Assembly (NCBI RefSeq): GCF_018374135.1
Contig: NZ_JAHAFS010000001.1
Location: forward strand, 150,881-214,880
DNA from: Campylobacter gracilis
GTDB lineage: Bacteria > Campylobacterota > Campylobacteria > Campylobacterales > Campylobacteraceae
Reading direction: 5' to 3'
DNA length: 64,000 nt
In this document: piece after piece, positions 46,480 through 56,362 of the stretch
Numbering within the stretch: the first letter of the stretch is position 1
Layout: each line of letters starts with the position of its first letter
Program-made: the position numbers and the translations under genes
Notes under the pieces: generated by a model
What the model saw: only the letters and a program-made list of their open reading frames with translations
What the model was told of the DNA's origin: nothing
The model's database searches: none

Positions 46480-47596
46480 TTAGTCCGTCCTTAAATTCCT
46501 CATATTTTTTCTCGACGTAGCTTTTGATCTCGGCTTCAAAGCGCGCGCGCGAAAATTTTAAAGAATTTTCTCTGATTTTTACAGGCTCAAATTTATCATA
46601 ATTTTGCTCAAATTTAGCTACGGCGGCGAGCAGCTCCTTTGTATTTTGCTCCATAAAATACAGTCCGCTCTCGCCGTCAAGCACCGTCTCGCGAGCGCCG
46701 CCGCGCCCGAAGCAGATCACCGGCGTGCCGCATGCCTGCGCTTCTACCGGCGTAATGCCGAAGTCCTCTTCGGCGGCAAAAACGAACGCCTTAGCCCGCC
46801 CCATGAGATCCGCCATCGTTTCATCGCTCGCAAAGCCCAAAAGCTCGACATTTTTGCCCGCTTTTGATTTTATTTTGGCCATATCGGGTCCATCGCCGAT
46901 AACGAGCAGCTTTTTATCCGTCTGCGAAAACGCCTCTACGATGAGATCGATCTTTTTGTACGGCACCATGCGTGAGGCGGTGAGGTAGAAGTCCTCTTTG
47001 GCTTCGCGCAGCGTAAATTTATCCACATCCACGGGCGGATAGATGATGTCGCTAGGCTTGCCGTATGTTTTTTTGATACGGCGCGCGATGTAATGACTAA
47101 TAGCGATAAAACAATCAACTCCGTTTATAGTAGATAAATCCCAAAGGCGAATTTTATGCAAAAAGTACCTCGCCAGCATGCCTTTTAGGCCGTGATCTAG
47201 CCCGCTTTCGTGCAGATACTGATGATATAGATCCCACACGTAGCGGATAGGCGTATACACGTAAGCGATATGAAGTTGATTTGAGTGCGTCAGCACCCCC
47301 TTTGCGACGGCATGCGAGCTGGATAGCACGACATCATAGCTGCTTAGATCAAACTGCTCAATGGCAAGCGGAAATAACGGCAGGTAGTTGCGGTATTTGT
47401 CCTTCGCGAAGGGCAGCTTCTGGATAAAGCTCGTGTGGGCGCGCTTGCCCTTTAAAATTTTATTTCTGTCGGCATCACTTAAAAAGTCGATGAGGCTGTA
47501 AATTTCAAAATCATCCCAGATATCAGTAAAACTCTCGACGCATTTCTCCGCGCCCGCATATACACTAAACCAGTCGTGAACAAGAGCCTTTTTCAT
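46472..47596 (-). CDS. GT4-family glycosyltransferase
   Basis: 374 aa from the ATG at 47596, which overlaps the upstream stop as ATGA; an in-frame ATG 21 bases earlier is less likely. GT-B fold: the N-terminus KKALVHDWFSVYAGAEKCVESF is typical of mannosyl/rhamnosyltransferases. The donor site EEDFGITPVEAQACGTPVIC (about residues 275-294) has the E(x7)E motif. Following gmd and the reductase, GDP-mannose or a GDP-6-deoxyhexose is a plausible donor (inference). A G6 run (47602-47607) lies just before the start. Confidence 0.88.
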   Translation of the reverse strand: MKKALVHDWFSVYAGAEKCVESFTDIWDDFEIYSLIDFLSDADRNKILKGKRAHTSFIQKLPFAKDKYRNYLPLFPLAIEQFDLSSYDVVLSSSHAVAKGVLTHSNQLHIAYVYTPIRYVWDLYHQYLHESGLDHGLKGMLARYFLHKIRLWDLSTINGVDCFIAISHYIARRIKKTYGKPSDIIYPPVDVDKFTLREAKEDFYLTASRMVPYKKIDLIVEAFSQTDKKLLVIGDGPDMAKIKSKAGKNVELLGFASDETMADLMGRAKAFVFAAEEDFGITPVEAQACGTPVICFGRGGARETVLDGESGLYFMEQNTKELLAAVAKFEQNYDKFEPVKIRENSLKFSRARFEAEIKSYVEKKYEEFKDGLND

Positions 47597-48447
47597 TCCC
47601 GCCCCCCATACATCCAAATTAAAGTTTGCTTTAGATTACTTCGGCATAAATCTATGCCGTATTTTTTAAGCCTAGAGGTATTACAGATGATTTTTTGCGC
47701 TTCATCGTTTCGCATAAAGTTTGGATTTTGTACAACTTTGATATCATGTCCTGAAATTTCTCTCATCAAGTCGAGTATCTCAACTATACTGCAACCTATA
47801 CCGGATCCGATATTAAAAATTTGTTCGTCACAATTTAGATATAGTAATTTTTCATAAATTTTAATTACATCCAAAATATTATTATATTCACGCTGCGGAG
47901 TTAAATTCCCAAGCTCGATAATCCTGCTTTTTTGTTTAAAGTGCGAAACTATCTTAGGTATCAAAAAATTACTATTTTGCCCGACACCTGTATAGTTAAA
48001 CGGACGGGTTATTAAAATGTCAAAGTCATATTCTTTTGCTATTTTCTCCATCTCCCACTTGCTCTTTGCGTACGGAGATAGCGGGTTTGGATTTAGATCT
48101 TCGGACAAAATTTGCTCTTTTTGCGCACCATAAACCGAGGCCGAACTCGCCAATATTACTCGCTGCGGTTTAATTTTTAATTCACTTATAGCATCAAGTA
48201 AATTTTTACTTCCAGTAAAATTTATATTCTCTATCAACTCGGGATTACTGGGTGCGAAAGCGACGGCAGCCAGGTGGATGATAAAATCAGCATTAAATTT
48301 TAGAGCGCTTTTTATGCTATTTATTTTACGAATATCACAATTATTTGTATCTACTCCAAAAATTTCATAACCTAAATTTTCTAAATATTTGCAAAGATAG
48401 CGCCCGGTAAATCCATTTGCACCCGTTATTAAAACTTTAGAACTCAA
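47593..48447 (-). CDS. GDP-4-keto-6-deoxy-mannose reductase-like SDR (Rmd-like)
   Basis: The 284-aa extended SDR has NAD(P) binding GANGFTGRYL at residues 8-17, a catalytic Ser-Tyr-Lys set in ASSASVYG and YAKSKWEMEK, and substrate-side RPFNYTGVGQ. Its position directly after gmd suggests it reduces GDP-4-keto-6-deoxymannose, giving GDP-D-rhamnose or GDP-6-deoxytalose. Stereochemistry cannot be read from sequence. It overlaps gmd by 11 bp and the next GT4 gene by 4 bp. Confidence 0.8.
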   Translation of the reverse strand: MSSKVLITGANGFTGRYLCKYLENLGYEIFGVDTNNCDIRKINSIKSALKFNADFIIHLAAVAFAPSNPELIENINFTGSKNLLDAISELKIKPQRVILASSASVYGAQKEQILSEDLNPNPLSPYAKSKWEMEKIAKEYDFDILITRPFNYTGVGQNSNFLIPKIVSHFKQKSRIIELGNLTPQREYNNILDVIKIYEKLLYLNCDEQIFNIGSGIGCSIVEILDLMREISGHDIKVVQNPNFMRNDEAQKIICNTSRLKKYGIDLCRSNLKQTLIWMYGGRE

Positions 48448-49468
48448 AACCAGCCTCTACTTTTTTAAGATCCGCTTTTATCATCATCTCGCAAAGAGCT
48501 TTAACATCGGTGGTCGATCGCCAGTCCAATTCATTGTTTGCCTTAAGCGGATCTCCTATAAGCAAATCCACTTCGGCGGGACGATAAAATTCCGAACTAA
48601 CCTGCACCAAAATATTGCCGTTTTTATCGCGAGCAATTTCATTCTCGCCGCAGCCTTCAAATTTTAACTCAATATCAAGTGCCTCAAAGCTCAGTTTTAC
48701 AAAGTCCCTAACCGTAGTCGTTTTGTTTGTTGCGAGCACAAAGGTATCGGGCTTGTCGTGCTGTAAAATTTTATGCATACCCTGAACATACTCATAAGCA
48801 TAACCCCAATCGCGTTTGGCATCCAAATTACCAAGAACTAATTTGTCGGCTTTTTTTAGAGCAATCTTGGCAGCCGTATTGGTAATTTTTCTCGTTACGA
48901 ATTCTAGACCTCTAAGCGGGCTTTCATGGTTAAATAATATACCGCTAGAGCCAAAAACACCATAACTCTCACGATAATTAACTGTCATCCAGTGCCCGTA
49001 AAGCTTTGCAACTCCATACGGCGAACGTGGATGAAACGGTGTAGTTTCATTCTGGGGTACCGCCTGAACTTTACCGAACATCTCCGACGTACTGGCTTGA
49101 TAAAATTTTATATTCTTATCTACTATCCTTATAGCTTCGAGTAGATTTAATACACCGAGACCGGTTACGCTCGCAGTATGAAAAGGCTCTTTGAAGCTCA
49201 CCCCTACAAAACTTTGAGCCGCAAGATTATAAATTTCATCGGGCTTAGTTTGTGAAATTACGCCTAAAATATTAAACGGATCGGTTAAATCCATCTCAAT
49301 AATTTTTAAATTTTTGTCATTTATGATACCAAGCTCGTTTATGCGCCACAAATTTAAGCTAGCCGTCCTTCTGCAAGTACCTACAATCCTGTATCCAAGC
49401 CCTAAAAGATACTTTGCGAGATACGCCCCGTCTTGACCGGTTATACCCGTGATCAATGCTGTTTTCAT
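48437..49468 (-). CDS. gmd: GDP-mannose 4,6-dehydratase
   Basis: The 343-aa product begins with ALITGITGQDGAYLAKYLL, the Gmd signature. It has NLAAQSFVGVSFKEP, the catalytic YGVAKLYGHWMTVNYRE, NHESPLRGLEFVTRK and a RDWGYAYEYVQGM block. It converts GDP-mannose to GDP-4-keto-6-deoxymannose. AAGGAG precedes the ATG. With manC and the SDR downstream it forms the GDP-6-deoxyhexose branch. Confidence 0.96.
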   Translation of the reverse strand: MKTALITGITGQDGAYLAKYLLGLGYRIVGTCRRTASLNLWRINELGIINDKNLKIIEMDLTDPFNILGVISQTKPDEIYNLAAQSFVGVSFKEPFHTASVTGLGVLNLLEAIRIVDKNIKFYQASTSEMFGKVQAVPQNETTPFHPRSPYGVAKLYGHWMTVNYRESYGVFGSSGILFNHESPLRGLEFVTRKITNTAAKIALKKADKLVLGNLDAKRDWGYAYEYVQGMHKILQHDKPDTFVLATNKTTTVRDFVKLSFEALDIELKFEGCGENEIARDKNGNILVQVSSEFYRPAEVDLLIGDPLKANNELDWRSTTDVKALCEMMIKADLKKVEAGFEF

Positions 49469-49494
49469 TTCTACTCCTTAAATTTTTTTATATT

Positions 49495-50541
49495 TTACAG
49501 TTTATTAACTAAATTTATAATTTTTTGTGCCGATTCTTCCCAGCTAAATCTTTTTATATTTTCAAAGCCTTTGATGCGAAGTTCATTTTGTAAATTTTCA
49601 TCATTTAAAACTATTTGAATCTTGCCTCTCATGTCTTCCACGTTATATGGATCAAAATACACAACACTATCTCCGTAAATTTCGGGCAAGCTTGCCGCAT
49701 TTGAGCAGACGACCGGGCACCCACATGACTGTGCCTCAAGTGGCGGAATACCAAAGCCCTCGTAAAAAGAAGGAAAAACAAAACATATTGCATTTGAATA
49801 TAGCCTTGTTAATTTTTCATCGCTAACCCGTCCTATGAAAATTATATTAGTATTATTTTTGATCTTTTCTAATAAATTCAAATTCGTAAAATTTTTATTA
49901 ATCTCACCGACTAAAAACAACTTAATATTCTCATCGCCTAATCCGTCAAAGGCTTCTATTAGAGAATGGAAATTTTTTTGATAATGTAGCGATGAAACGG
50001 CAAGCACATATTTTTCTTTATTTTCTATGCGGATATTCTTAAACGTAGTATTTGCGGAATTATATACTATATCAATTTTATCGCTTTGTATTCCATATAA
50101 TTGAGATATTTCGTTTTTAGAAAATTTACTTACAGTTATAATTTTTCTAGAAGTTTTTAGTATTTTTGGAATTAGAAATTTATAAAATAACCTAAATTTC
50201 CAATCAAAGGTCTGCGGAAAGCGTTCATATGCTATATCATGAACAACACAAATTTTATTTTTATAAAAAACCGGTGCGGTATTAGCTAAATTTAAAAGAA
50301 GCGGACCCCCTTCTCTTTTAATATATACCGGCAAATCCAACTGCTCCCAAATATGTCCGCTATTTTTACCAATCACTCGAACATCTAAGTTCCTAGCAAT
50401 TTCATTATGTACAATATTTTTAGGAGATAAAAATACAACCCCATCTCTCAACTTAAATTTAAGCTGTTTAGAAATTTCAATAGCATATCTCTGCACTCCC
50501 GTAATATGTTGAGTTAGAAATCTAGCGTTCACAAACAGCAC
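49495..50541 (-). CDS. GT4-family glycosyltransferase
   Basis: About 348 aa. I chose the GTG at 50541 because a near-perfect AAAGGAGG sits five bases upstream. An in-frame ATG at 50568 is further inside the upstream wzy-like gene. Protein: NARFLTQHITGVQRYAIEISKQL at the N-terminus, then the donor-binding PSFYEGFGIPPLEAQSCGCP with the E(x7)E motif. This N-terminus is frequent in mannosyltransferases. The gene is AT-rich. The donor is unknown. Confidence 0.85.
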   Translation of the reverse strand: MLFVNARFLTQHITGVQRYAIEISKQLKFKLRDGVVFLSPKNIVHNEIARNLDVRVIGKNSGHIWEQLDLPVYIKREGGPLLLNLANTAPVFYKNKICVVHDIAYERFPQTFDWKFRLFYKFLIPKILKTSRKIITVSKFSKNEISQLYGIQSDKIDIVYNSANTTFKNIRIENKEKYVLAVSSLHYQKNFHSLIEAFDGLGDENIKLFLVGEINKNFTNLNLLEKIKNNTNIIFIGRVSDEKLTRLYSNAICFVFPSFYEGFGIPPLEAQSCGCPVVCSNAASLPEIYGDSVVYFDPYNVEDMRGKIQIVLNDENLQNELRIKGFENIKRFSWEESAQKIINLVNKL

Positions 50542-51763
50542 ATCCACCTCCTTTACCATCATCGCCATTTTGGCTCAACAAAAAAGCAAAGAAAAACCAA
50601 ATAACTATAATCGTATAGCTTGGCATTGCATTAAAATATAAACAGCATCCAAAAAATCCACCCATTAAAACGTTATTATTTATATGCCTATAAATTTTAT
50701 ATAAAAAAAAGGTGAACAATAAGAAAGCCACTGATCCCAACTCGGAGGCTATTTCAATATATATATTATTGGGTACAACTTTTATATCATCATTTTCATA
50801 AAATGTTTCCTCTGCCTTATTATAATGATTGTAGTGCTTGGCATAGTTGGAGATGCCTACGCCCAGGATAGGATTATCGATTGCAATCTCTACGCCATTC
50901 ATTATAAAGCCCATTCTTTCTTTTTTTGATATAGCTCCATTATCAACTGTCTCACTATCAAAAATATTTATCTTAGATAATACATATGTATTAAAGTCCC
51001 TATAATGGCTTAATAACATAAATAAGCAGATGATTAAAGGCAAATTTATAATAAAATATTTAATATTTGTTTTAGCGATAAGATATCCATAAAAAAATAA
51101 TAAAGATAATAATCCCATCGTAGAAAAAGTAGTTATCATAGAAACAGTAAAAAGCCCGGCTAAAAATCTTTTTTTATAAAAGACGGCTAAAACAGTAGAT
51201 ATAAATAAAAATAAACCCATATAATTCCCCTCTAAAAATGTTCCAGAACGAATTAATGTCCAATTTTGTAAAGAAATCAGTTGAGGGTCATTTATACCGA
51301 AAAGAAGTATCGGTCTATACTTAAAGATGCCAGCGAGCATCAAATACCAACTATATAGTGTTGCCGATACTGCTCCGATGAAGAAAAATTTTATATATTT
51401 ATCTTTTTTTATATTGAATATATTGCGCAATAATATAAAATAGTAGATCGTAAAACTCAAATATATCAATTTCGCCAGACCATCTAAGTCGCCACCAAAA
51501 CGATATTTTATAGTAGCAATATTATAAGGATATTCCCATAGAATATTAATCAAAAAAGACAAAAGTGCAAGAAATAAAAAAAGAATTAAAATAATATCAT
51601 ATCCTTTTAATTTCATTATATTTTTAGATAATATAATAATAGAAACCATTGCTACCTCAGAAATTTTTAGTGGAAAACCCACATCAACAGTTAAGGCTTG
51701 GGAAAATGGAATAAATATAAAAAATATTGCTAGTAAATACTTTTTTAATGAAATAGAAAACAT
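50522..51763 (-). CDS. wzy: O-antigen polymerase (Wzy-like)
   Basis: About 413 aa from the ATG at 51763, just after the upstream stop; an in-frame codon at 51811 would overlap it. The protein has about 11 hydrophobic segments. A large periplasmic loop at about residues 270-340 includes GVGISNYAKHYNHYNKAEE, typical of the Wzy/WaaL O-antigen polymerase-ligase fold. Location inside a wzx/wzz/wbaP locus favours the polymerase Wzy over a ligase. It is strongly AT-rich, as Wzy genes usually are. Confidence 0.8.
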   Translation of the reverse strand: MFSISLKKYLLAIFFIFIPFSQALTVDVGFPLKISEVAMVSIIILSKNIMKLKGYDIILILFLFLALLSFLINILWEYPYNIATIKYRFGGDLDGLAKLIYLSFTIYYFILLRNIFNIKKDKYIKFFFIGAVSATLYSWYLMLAGIFKYRPILLFGINDPQLISLQNWTLIRSGTFLEGNYMGLFLFISTVLAVFYKKRFLAGLFTVSMITTFSTMGLLSLLFFYGYLIAKTNIKYFIINLPLIICLFMLLSHYRDFNTYVLSKINIFDSETVDNGAISKKERMGFIMNGVEIAIDNPILGVGISNYAKHYNHYNKAEETFYENDDIKVVPNNIYIEIASELGSVAFLLFTFFLYKIYRHINNNVLMGGFFGCCLYFNAMPSYTIIVIWFFFAFLLSQNGDDGKGGGCAVCER

Positions 51764-51765
51764 AT

Positions 51766-52899
51766 TTATGCACCGATATCTTTTAAAAATTTTCTTAAAA
51801 TTTCGAACCATGCTAATTTTAATAAATCATATCCTGAGTTATCGCCATGTTCTATTGCATTGACAAATTCGTCTTTTGTTGCGACTAAATTTATAATACC
51901 ACTCATATCTTTTATCTGCTCCCACTCTACACTGACGACTTTTAGTCCGCAGGCTAGATACTCGTACATTTTTAATGGATTTATGCTATTTACCAACTCG
52001 GGATAATCCTTAACGCTAAAAGGGATTATACCGACTTGGCAATTATATAAAAACGCAGGAATTTTAGCGTATGGAATAGAGCCTAAAATATGGATATTTT
52101 TTAGCTTTTTAAGTAAAGATAGATCTTTTTGCTCCGGACCTATTATAATAAAACTATAATTTGGCAAATTTTTAGCGCAGTAATACACTAAATCCACATC
52201 AAACCAATCATGTATTGCGCCTACGTAAATTACCCTAGGCTCAGGAATATCTTCAAGCTCCTGCGGCAAAGACCTATCTGCCGCTTTAAAGAAATCAAGA
52301 TCAATGCCATTTGGTACATATTTCATTTTAGATTTATCTTTTATTTGATCGTATTTTTCCTTTAAATTTTTGGCCGTATAAATGACTGCATCTACCTTAT
52401 TCGCGATATTTATCTCGGCTTTAAACTGAGTATCAGAAACTGCACCAAAACCTTTTGCGTAATCAGCTATCCTTAAAATAGATTTTTTATAAGTTATAGT
52501 ATCTAGCAAAAAACCAAACAATGGACTATCAAACCACAATATATCAACCTCGCCAAAACCTCGCTCCTTTATAAAATTTAATAAATTTGGATACGTAAAA
52601 TTTTGCCAATTATTTAAAACAAAATTCGACGATAGAAATGGTTTGTTTTGAGGAGTAAAAAGGGAGCGCGGAACATAATAAAAAATGCCCCCTGCGCTTT
52701 CGCCTCCTTTTTTATAAATTCTTTCCCGCTCTTTTAATTCGTTACTATTTGCAAAAATTTTATGTATCGGCGAGATAGGATTTGAGATAAAAAGCACCTC
52801 ATATCCTAGCTTTTCAAACGCTCTAGCATAATGATGACTACCGACCTGAAACGGCGAAGTATAGTAATTCGCAACAGCCATTAAAACTTTTTTAGACAT
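51766..52899 (-). CDS. Glycosyltransferase, GT-B fold
   Basis: The 377-aa product has N-terminal NYYTSPFQVGSHHYARAFEKLGYEV, a mid-domain VPNGIDLDFF, and VGIIPFSVKDYPELVNSINPLKMYEYLACGLKVV as the donor-site region, resembling GumK-like and GT1/GT4 enzymes. No signal peptide or membrane helix. It overlaps the heparinase-family gene by 8 bp and ends 2 bp before wzy. Donor and acceptor unknown. Confidence 0.82.
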   Translation of the reverse strand: MSKKVLMAVANYYTSPFQVGSHHYARAFEKLGYEVLFISNPISPIHKIFANSNELKERERIYKKGGESAGGIFYYVPRSLFTPQNKPFLSSNFVLNNWQNFTYPNLLNFIKERGFGEVDILWFDSPLFGFLLDTITYKKSILRIADYAKGFGAVSDTQFKAEINIANKVDAVIYTAKNLKEKYDQIKDKSKMKYVPNGIDLDFFKAADRSLPQELEDIPEPRVIYVGAIHDWFDVDLVYYCAKNLPNYSFIIIGPEQKDLSLLKKLKNIHILGSIPYAKIPAFLYNCQVGIIPFSVKDYPELVNSINPLKMYEYLACGLKVVSVEWEQIKDMSGIINLVATKDEFVNAIEHGDNSGYDLLKLAWFEILRKFLKDIGA

Positions 52900-54979
52900 T
52901 TTTCATCAGCTTCCCATATCCATTTGAATACAACTCAAATTTACTATAATAAAATTCCCTATTTGCCATATCGATAATCTCCAATCTATCCTCTTTTATC
53001 TCAAATTTTCTAATAATTTTTACGCCTTTATATTCTGCGGCTAGGCTTATAAAATTTTCTCCAAAATCCGCCACTTCGCATCCGCATTCCGCAAACATTC
53101 CAAATAGTCCTATCGCTCCCTCGCCCCAACTATTTTGTTCCAAATCGTCCACAATCGGCGCGTTGTGGGCTTTGACGCTTCTAAATTCATTTCTCCTGCT
53201 AGGGATCGGCGTATAAAGATAGGTGCCGGGATCTCTTGCTATATCCAGCCCGTCTATCCACAGCTCGTAGCCCAACTTATCATTGTGCGTGTGTCCACCG
53301 TGATCATTCTGTCCAAGCGGCGCAGCGCAGATGGCGAGGTAAAATTTGCCGGATTTAAAGATAAAAATTCCGCTGTCCGGATAAAATATATTTTTGATCT
53401 CTTGCGAACTCGCAATTTTAAATTCCATGCTTTTTCGGTGCGGCAGTTCGCTAAATTTCACGCCCGAGGCGATCAGGCTTTTGTATGTTTTATCGCTTGC
53501 TTGCAGGGTACGCCCTGCGAGCGAGCGAACAAAGCTCCTCTCAAAGCAAATACCATTTTTAAATATCTCATCGTCAAAAATCCCGCCCATGCAGCTAATT
53601 AGCGTGGAGTGATTTAAGATATTTTCATCCCAAAACGCCTCGCCGCCCTCAAAGCAGCTTAAATTTAGATATTTTCGCGCGACTTGTTCGTTGCTCAAAA
53701 ACTCGCCGTTTGGGCTAAATTTAAAAAACCTACCGCTGTCGTTATCGCCAAATTGCGGCACTTCTCCGTTTGGCTTTGTGATATCGGCGGTAAATCTGCC
53801 GATTTTATACAGCCTGTCCACGAACCACTGCGGCAGCGCTATTTGTCCGTTTGTAATTTTAAATTCCTGCTCGTTTGACGGCAAGAGCTTCGGCTTTTTA
53901 CGCCAAAGCTTTACGTCGTAATTTTTTAGCGATAAAATTTTCTCGCTTTTTAGACCTAGTATCAAAGCCGCACTATACGCCATTAGCTCGCCGCTTAGGC
54001 GGTGATAGCTCGTAGAACTCTCGAAATTTCCGCCGTCTTCGTAAAATTCCTTTCTCATTTCGCTGATTACTTCTTGCACGGTAAACGCCAGCCACGCGTC
54101 CGTCTCGCGGCCGCCGTCTAGATACGCGCACGCAAACAGCAAACCCGCGATGTTGCTTAGATAGTGATTTGACGTAAGATGCGACGAATATTCCAGATTA
54201 TTTACGATATGAAGCGCGTGTTCGTAGACGCTATTTGAAAAGGTCTGTTTAAAATCCGCATCTAAAATTTCCTCGCCGTCCATCTGGCAAAACATATCGT
54301 AAGCCGCTAGCATATTTGCAACCCTGATGCCAACGTCCATCGTGCAAGTCCAATTTACGCCCATTCTAGGCGGATTATTGCGGATAAAATCTAAAATTTG
54401 GTTTTTAAATTCTTTTAAATTTCGCTCTTTTAAGTTTGGATCCGCTACCGCAAAAATAGCAAGCTGTGGCAAGTGTTGAAGCCTCGCAAGCTCCCACGGC
54501 ACCTTTATATCGCTACCAGGTTTATGGGCTATGCGCTGATCTTTGTACCATTTTTTTTCGCTCCACCGAAAGCCACTTTTAAAATCCTTTTGCCAATCAA
54601 TCGGCTCGTAGCCCTCTAGCGCGCTCGCGGGCGCCGCGACATTCATATCGTACTTGTAGCCCTCAAGCCCGAGCGCCGCGCTATCATAGCTATTTTTTAC
54701 CCACCCGCTACCGAGCAGATCAAATTTGTGCTCGATGTACATTTTAGATAGATATTTTGCGGCATCCGGATCGATATTTGACAGATCAAGCTCTTTTATA
54801 TTTATACACTTTAATTTTATTATTGAACAATTTGAATGACTGTATATAGTTTGAGCAAATTTCAAAAGCATATTCTTTTCAATTATATTTTTAATAATAT
54901 TAAATATTTTATTTAAAATTTTAATTAATATATCTTTATAAGACATCTGTTTTATTTTCTTAAAATAGTACACAATCAT
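52892..54979 (-). CDS. Heparinase II/III-family (alginate lyase-like) protein
   Basis: 695 aa. An N-terminal helical toroid (about residues 150-400, with SSHLTSNHYLSNIAGLLFACAYLDGG and SSTSYHRLSGELMAYSAAL) is followed by a beta-sandwich domain with HGGHTHNDKLGYELWIDG, the Heparinase II/III C-terminal signature. The family cleaves uronic-acid-containing polysaccharides by beta-elimination. No signal peptide is evident. In exopolysaccharide and O-antigen loci such proteins usually sit beside asnB and a two-domain oxidoreductase, as here. The first ~80 codons are far more AT-rich than the rest, a mosaic boundary near 54.75 kb. The start overlaps the wzx stop as ATGA. Confidence 0.85.
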   Translation of the reverse strand: MIVYYFKKIKQMSYKDILIKILNKIFNIIKNIIEKNMLLKFAQTIYSHSNCSIIKLKCINIKELDLSNIDPDAAKYLSKMYIEHKFDLLGSGWVKNSYDSAALGLEGYKYDMNVAAPASALEGYEPIDWQKDFKSGFRWSEKKWYKDQRIAHKPGSDIKVPWELARLQHLPQLAIFAVADPNLKERNLKEFKNQILDFIRNNPPRMGVNWTCTMDVGIRVANMLAAYDMFCQMDGEEILDADFKQTFSNSVYEHALHIVNNLEYSSHLTSNHYLSNIAGLLFACAYLDGGRETDAWLAFTVQEVISEMRKEFYEDGGNFESSTSYHRLSGELMAYSAALILGLKSEKILSLKNYDVKLWRKKPKLLPSNEQEFKITNGQIALPQWFVDRLYKIGRFTADITKPNGEVPQFGDNDSGRFFKFSPNGEFLSNEQVARKYLNLSCFEGGEAFWDENILNHSTLISCMGGIFDDEIFKNGICFERSFVRSLAGRTLQASDKTYKSLIASGVKFSELPHRKSMEFKIASSQEIKNIFYPDSGIFIFKSGKFYLAICAAPLGQNDHGGHTHNDKLGYELWIDGLDIARDPGTYLYTPIPSRRNEFRSVKAHNAPIVDDLEQNSWGEGAIGLFGMFAECGCEVADFGENFISLAAEYKGVKIIRKFEIKEDRLEIIDMANREFYYSKFELYSNGYGKLMKNV

Positions 54980-56229
54980 GCAGATAACGCCCTATTATTA
55001 TATAATATTCTAAAAAAGGATGAAACATTAATAATGGAATGAGTAATAGTAGTTACTATAGCAACTCCTATAGCGCCATAATCTTTTACTACTAATAAAT
55101 TAAAAATGCAATTAAATGATATTGCTATTAAAGCTATGCTAGATAAAAAGCCATAGTCTTTATTTGCAATTATAATATTTACAATAGGACTAAAAACTAA
55201 ACCTTGTAATATGGAAAAACAAAAGATGAAAAGAACATAATACGAATATAAATAGTTATAACCATTTATGTATACATATATATTTTTGCATAAAAAATAA
55301 GCTATAAATATGATAAATCCTATAATACAACTTTTCTTTATCCACTCTAAAGCAAATAGCTTTTGTTTCAAAGCTCCGCTCTTAGCTTCTCTAGACATTT
55401 TTGGCAACAGGACAGCATGTATAGAACCCAAAAGTAAAAGTCCTACACTATAATACTTAAAGGCCACACCATAATTAGAAAGTTCATATTCAGATGAATA
55501 CTTACTTAAAATAAAAATATCAAACTGAGAAAATAATTCTAAAAATATAAAATATAAAATTAAAAATTTATTTTCTCCTAAGTATTCAAAAAAAGAAGCA
55601 GCGTTTATATCATATGAATATTTTATATTTTTACTCCTAAAAATTAAATATAAAAAAATACATGCAAAAACCAATTGAGAAATGATAATAGCAACGGCGA
55701 TATTCTCGAGAGTAATAACATGAAAAATAAAAGATATGGATATAAATACAAATATTAGTAATGGCCTTAATACATTAGCAATATTATAGATCTTAAAATT
55801 TTCTTGAGATTGTAAGATAAAAAAAGAAATATTGGATAGCATTAAACTAAACCCAGCAAAAATACCAAGAATAAAAGGGCGCTGGAATTCTAATTTTTTA
55901 GAAAATAACAAATAGGTTAATCTTTCATAATTATATAGCAAAATGATGGCTAGAATACCATAAATCAAAATTTGTAAAAAAATCACTAACTTGCATAGAG
56001 CAATTGGATAAGAATTATATATGGACCTATATTCTGCAGAATATCTTACTAGCGAATAATTAAACGCTGAAAATAAAAACATGCCTAAAAACGAGTAAAC
56101 TGCCTGAAAATTAACGAACAATGAATATTCCTTTGTATCTAATGTCCTTATTAAAATCACAGTTGTAGCCATTACAAAAAGCTTAGAAACAACATTAAAA
56201 AGAAAAATATGCAATATATTTTTTACCAA
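54976..56229 (-). CDS. wzx: Wzx-type polysaccharide flippase
   Basis: The 417-aa protein has about 12 hydrophobic helices and a Wzx/MATE-like beginning (HIFLFNVVSKLFVMATTVIL with RTLDTKEYSLF). It would flip the lipid-linked repeat unit across the inner membrane for Wzy polymerisation. The TTG start at 56229 has AAAGGA 9 nt upstream; an ATG just before it is out of frame. It is one of the most AT-rich genes of the window, consistent with horizontal transfer. Confidence 0.88.
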   Translation of the reverse strand: MVKNILHIFLFNVVSKLFVMATTVILIRTLDTKEYSLFVNFQAVYSFLGMFLFSAFNYSLVRYSAEYRSIYNSYPIALCKLVIFLQILIYGILAIILLYNYERLTYLLFSKKLEFQRPFILGIFAGFSLMLSNISFFILQSQENFKIYNIANVLRPLLIFVFISISFIFHVITLENIAVAIIISQLVFACIFLYLIFRSKNIKYSYDINAASFFEYLGENKFLILYFIFLELFSQFDIFILSKYSSEYELSNYGVAFKYYSVGLLLLGSIHAVLLPKMSREAKSGALKQKLFALEWIKKSCIIGFIIFIAYFLCKNIYVYINGYNYLYSYYVLFIFCFSILQGLVFSPIVNIIIANKDYGFLSSIALIAISFNCIFNLLVVKDYGAIGVAIVTTITHSIINVSSFFRILYNNRALSA

Positions 56230-56362
56230 GGCATTATTCCTTTAACTTATCTATATATCTAAAAATTTAGAAAAGTAGTATCTACTCGAAAAAAACTGCT
56301 TTAATTATTTTCTGCCATAATTTAATTACCAAATTTTTGAATCTTTAAACTACGACTGATTT

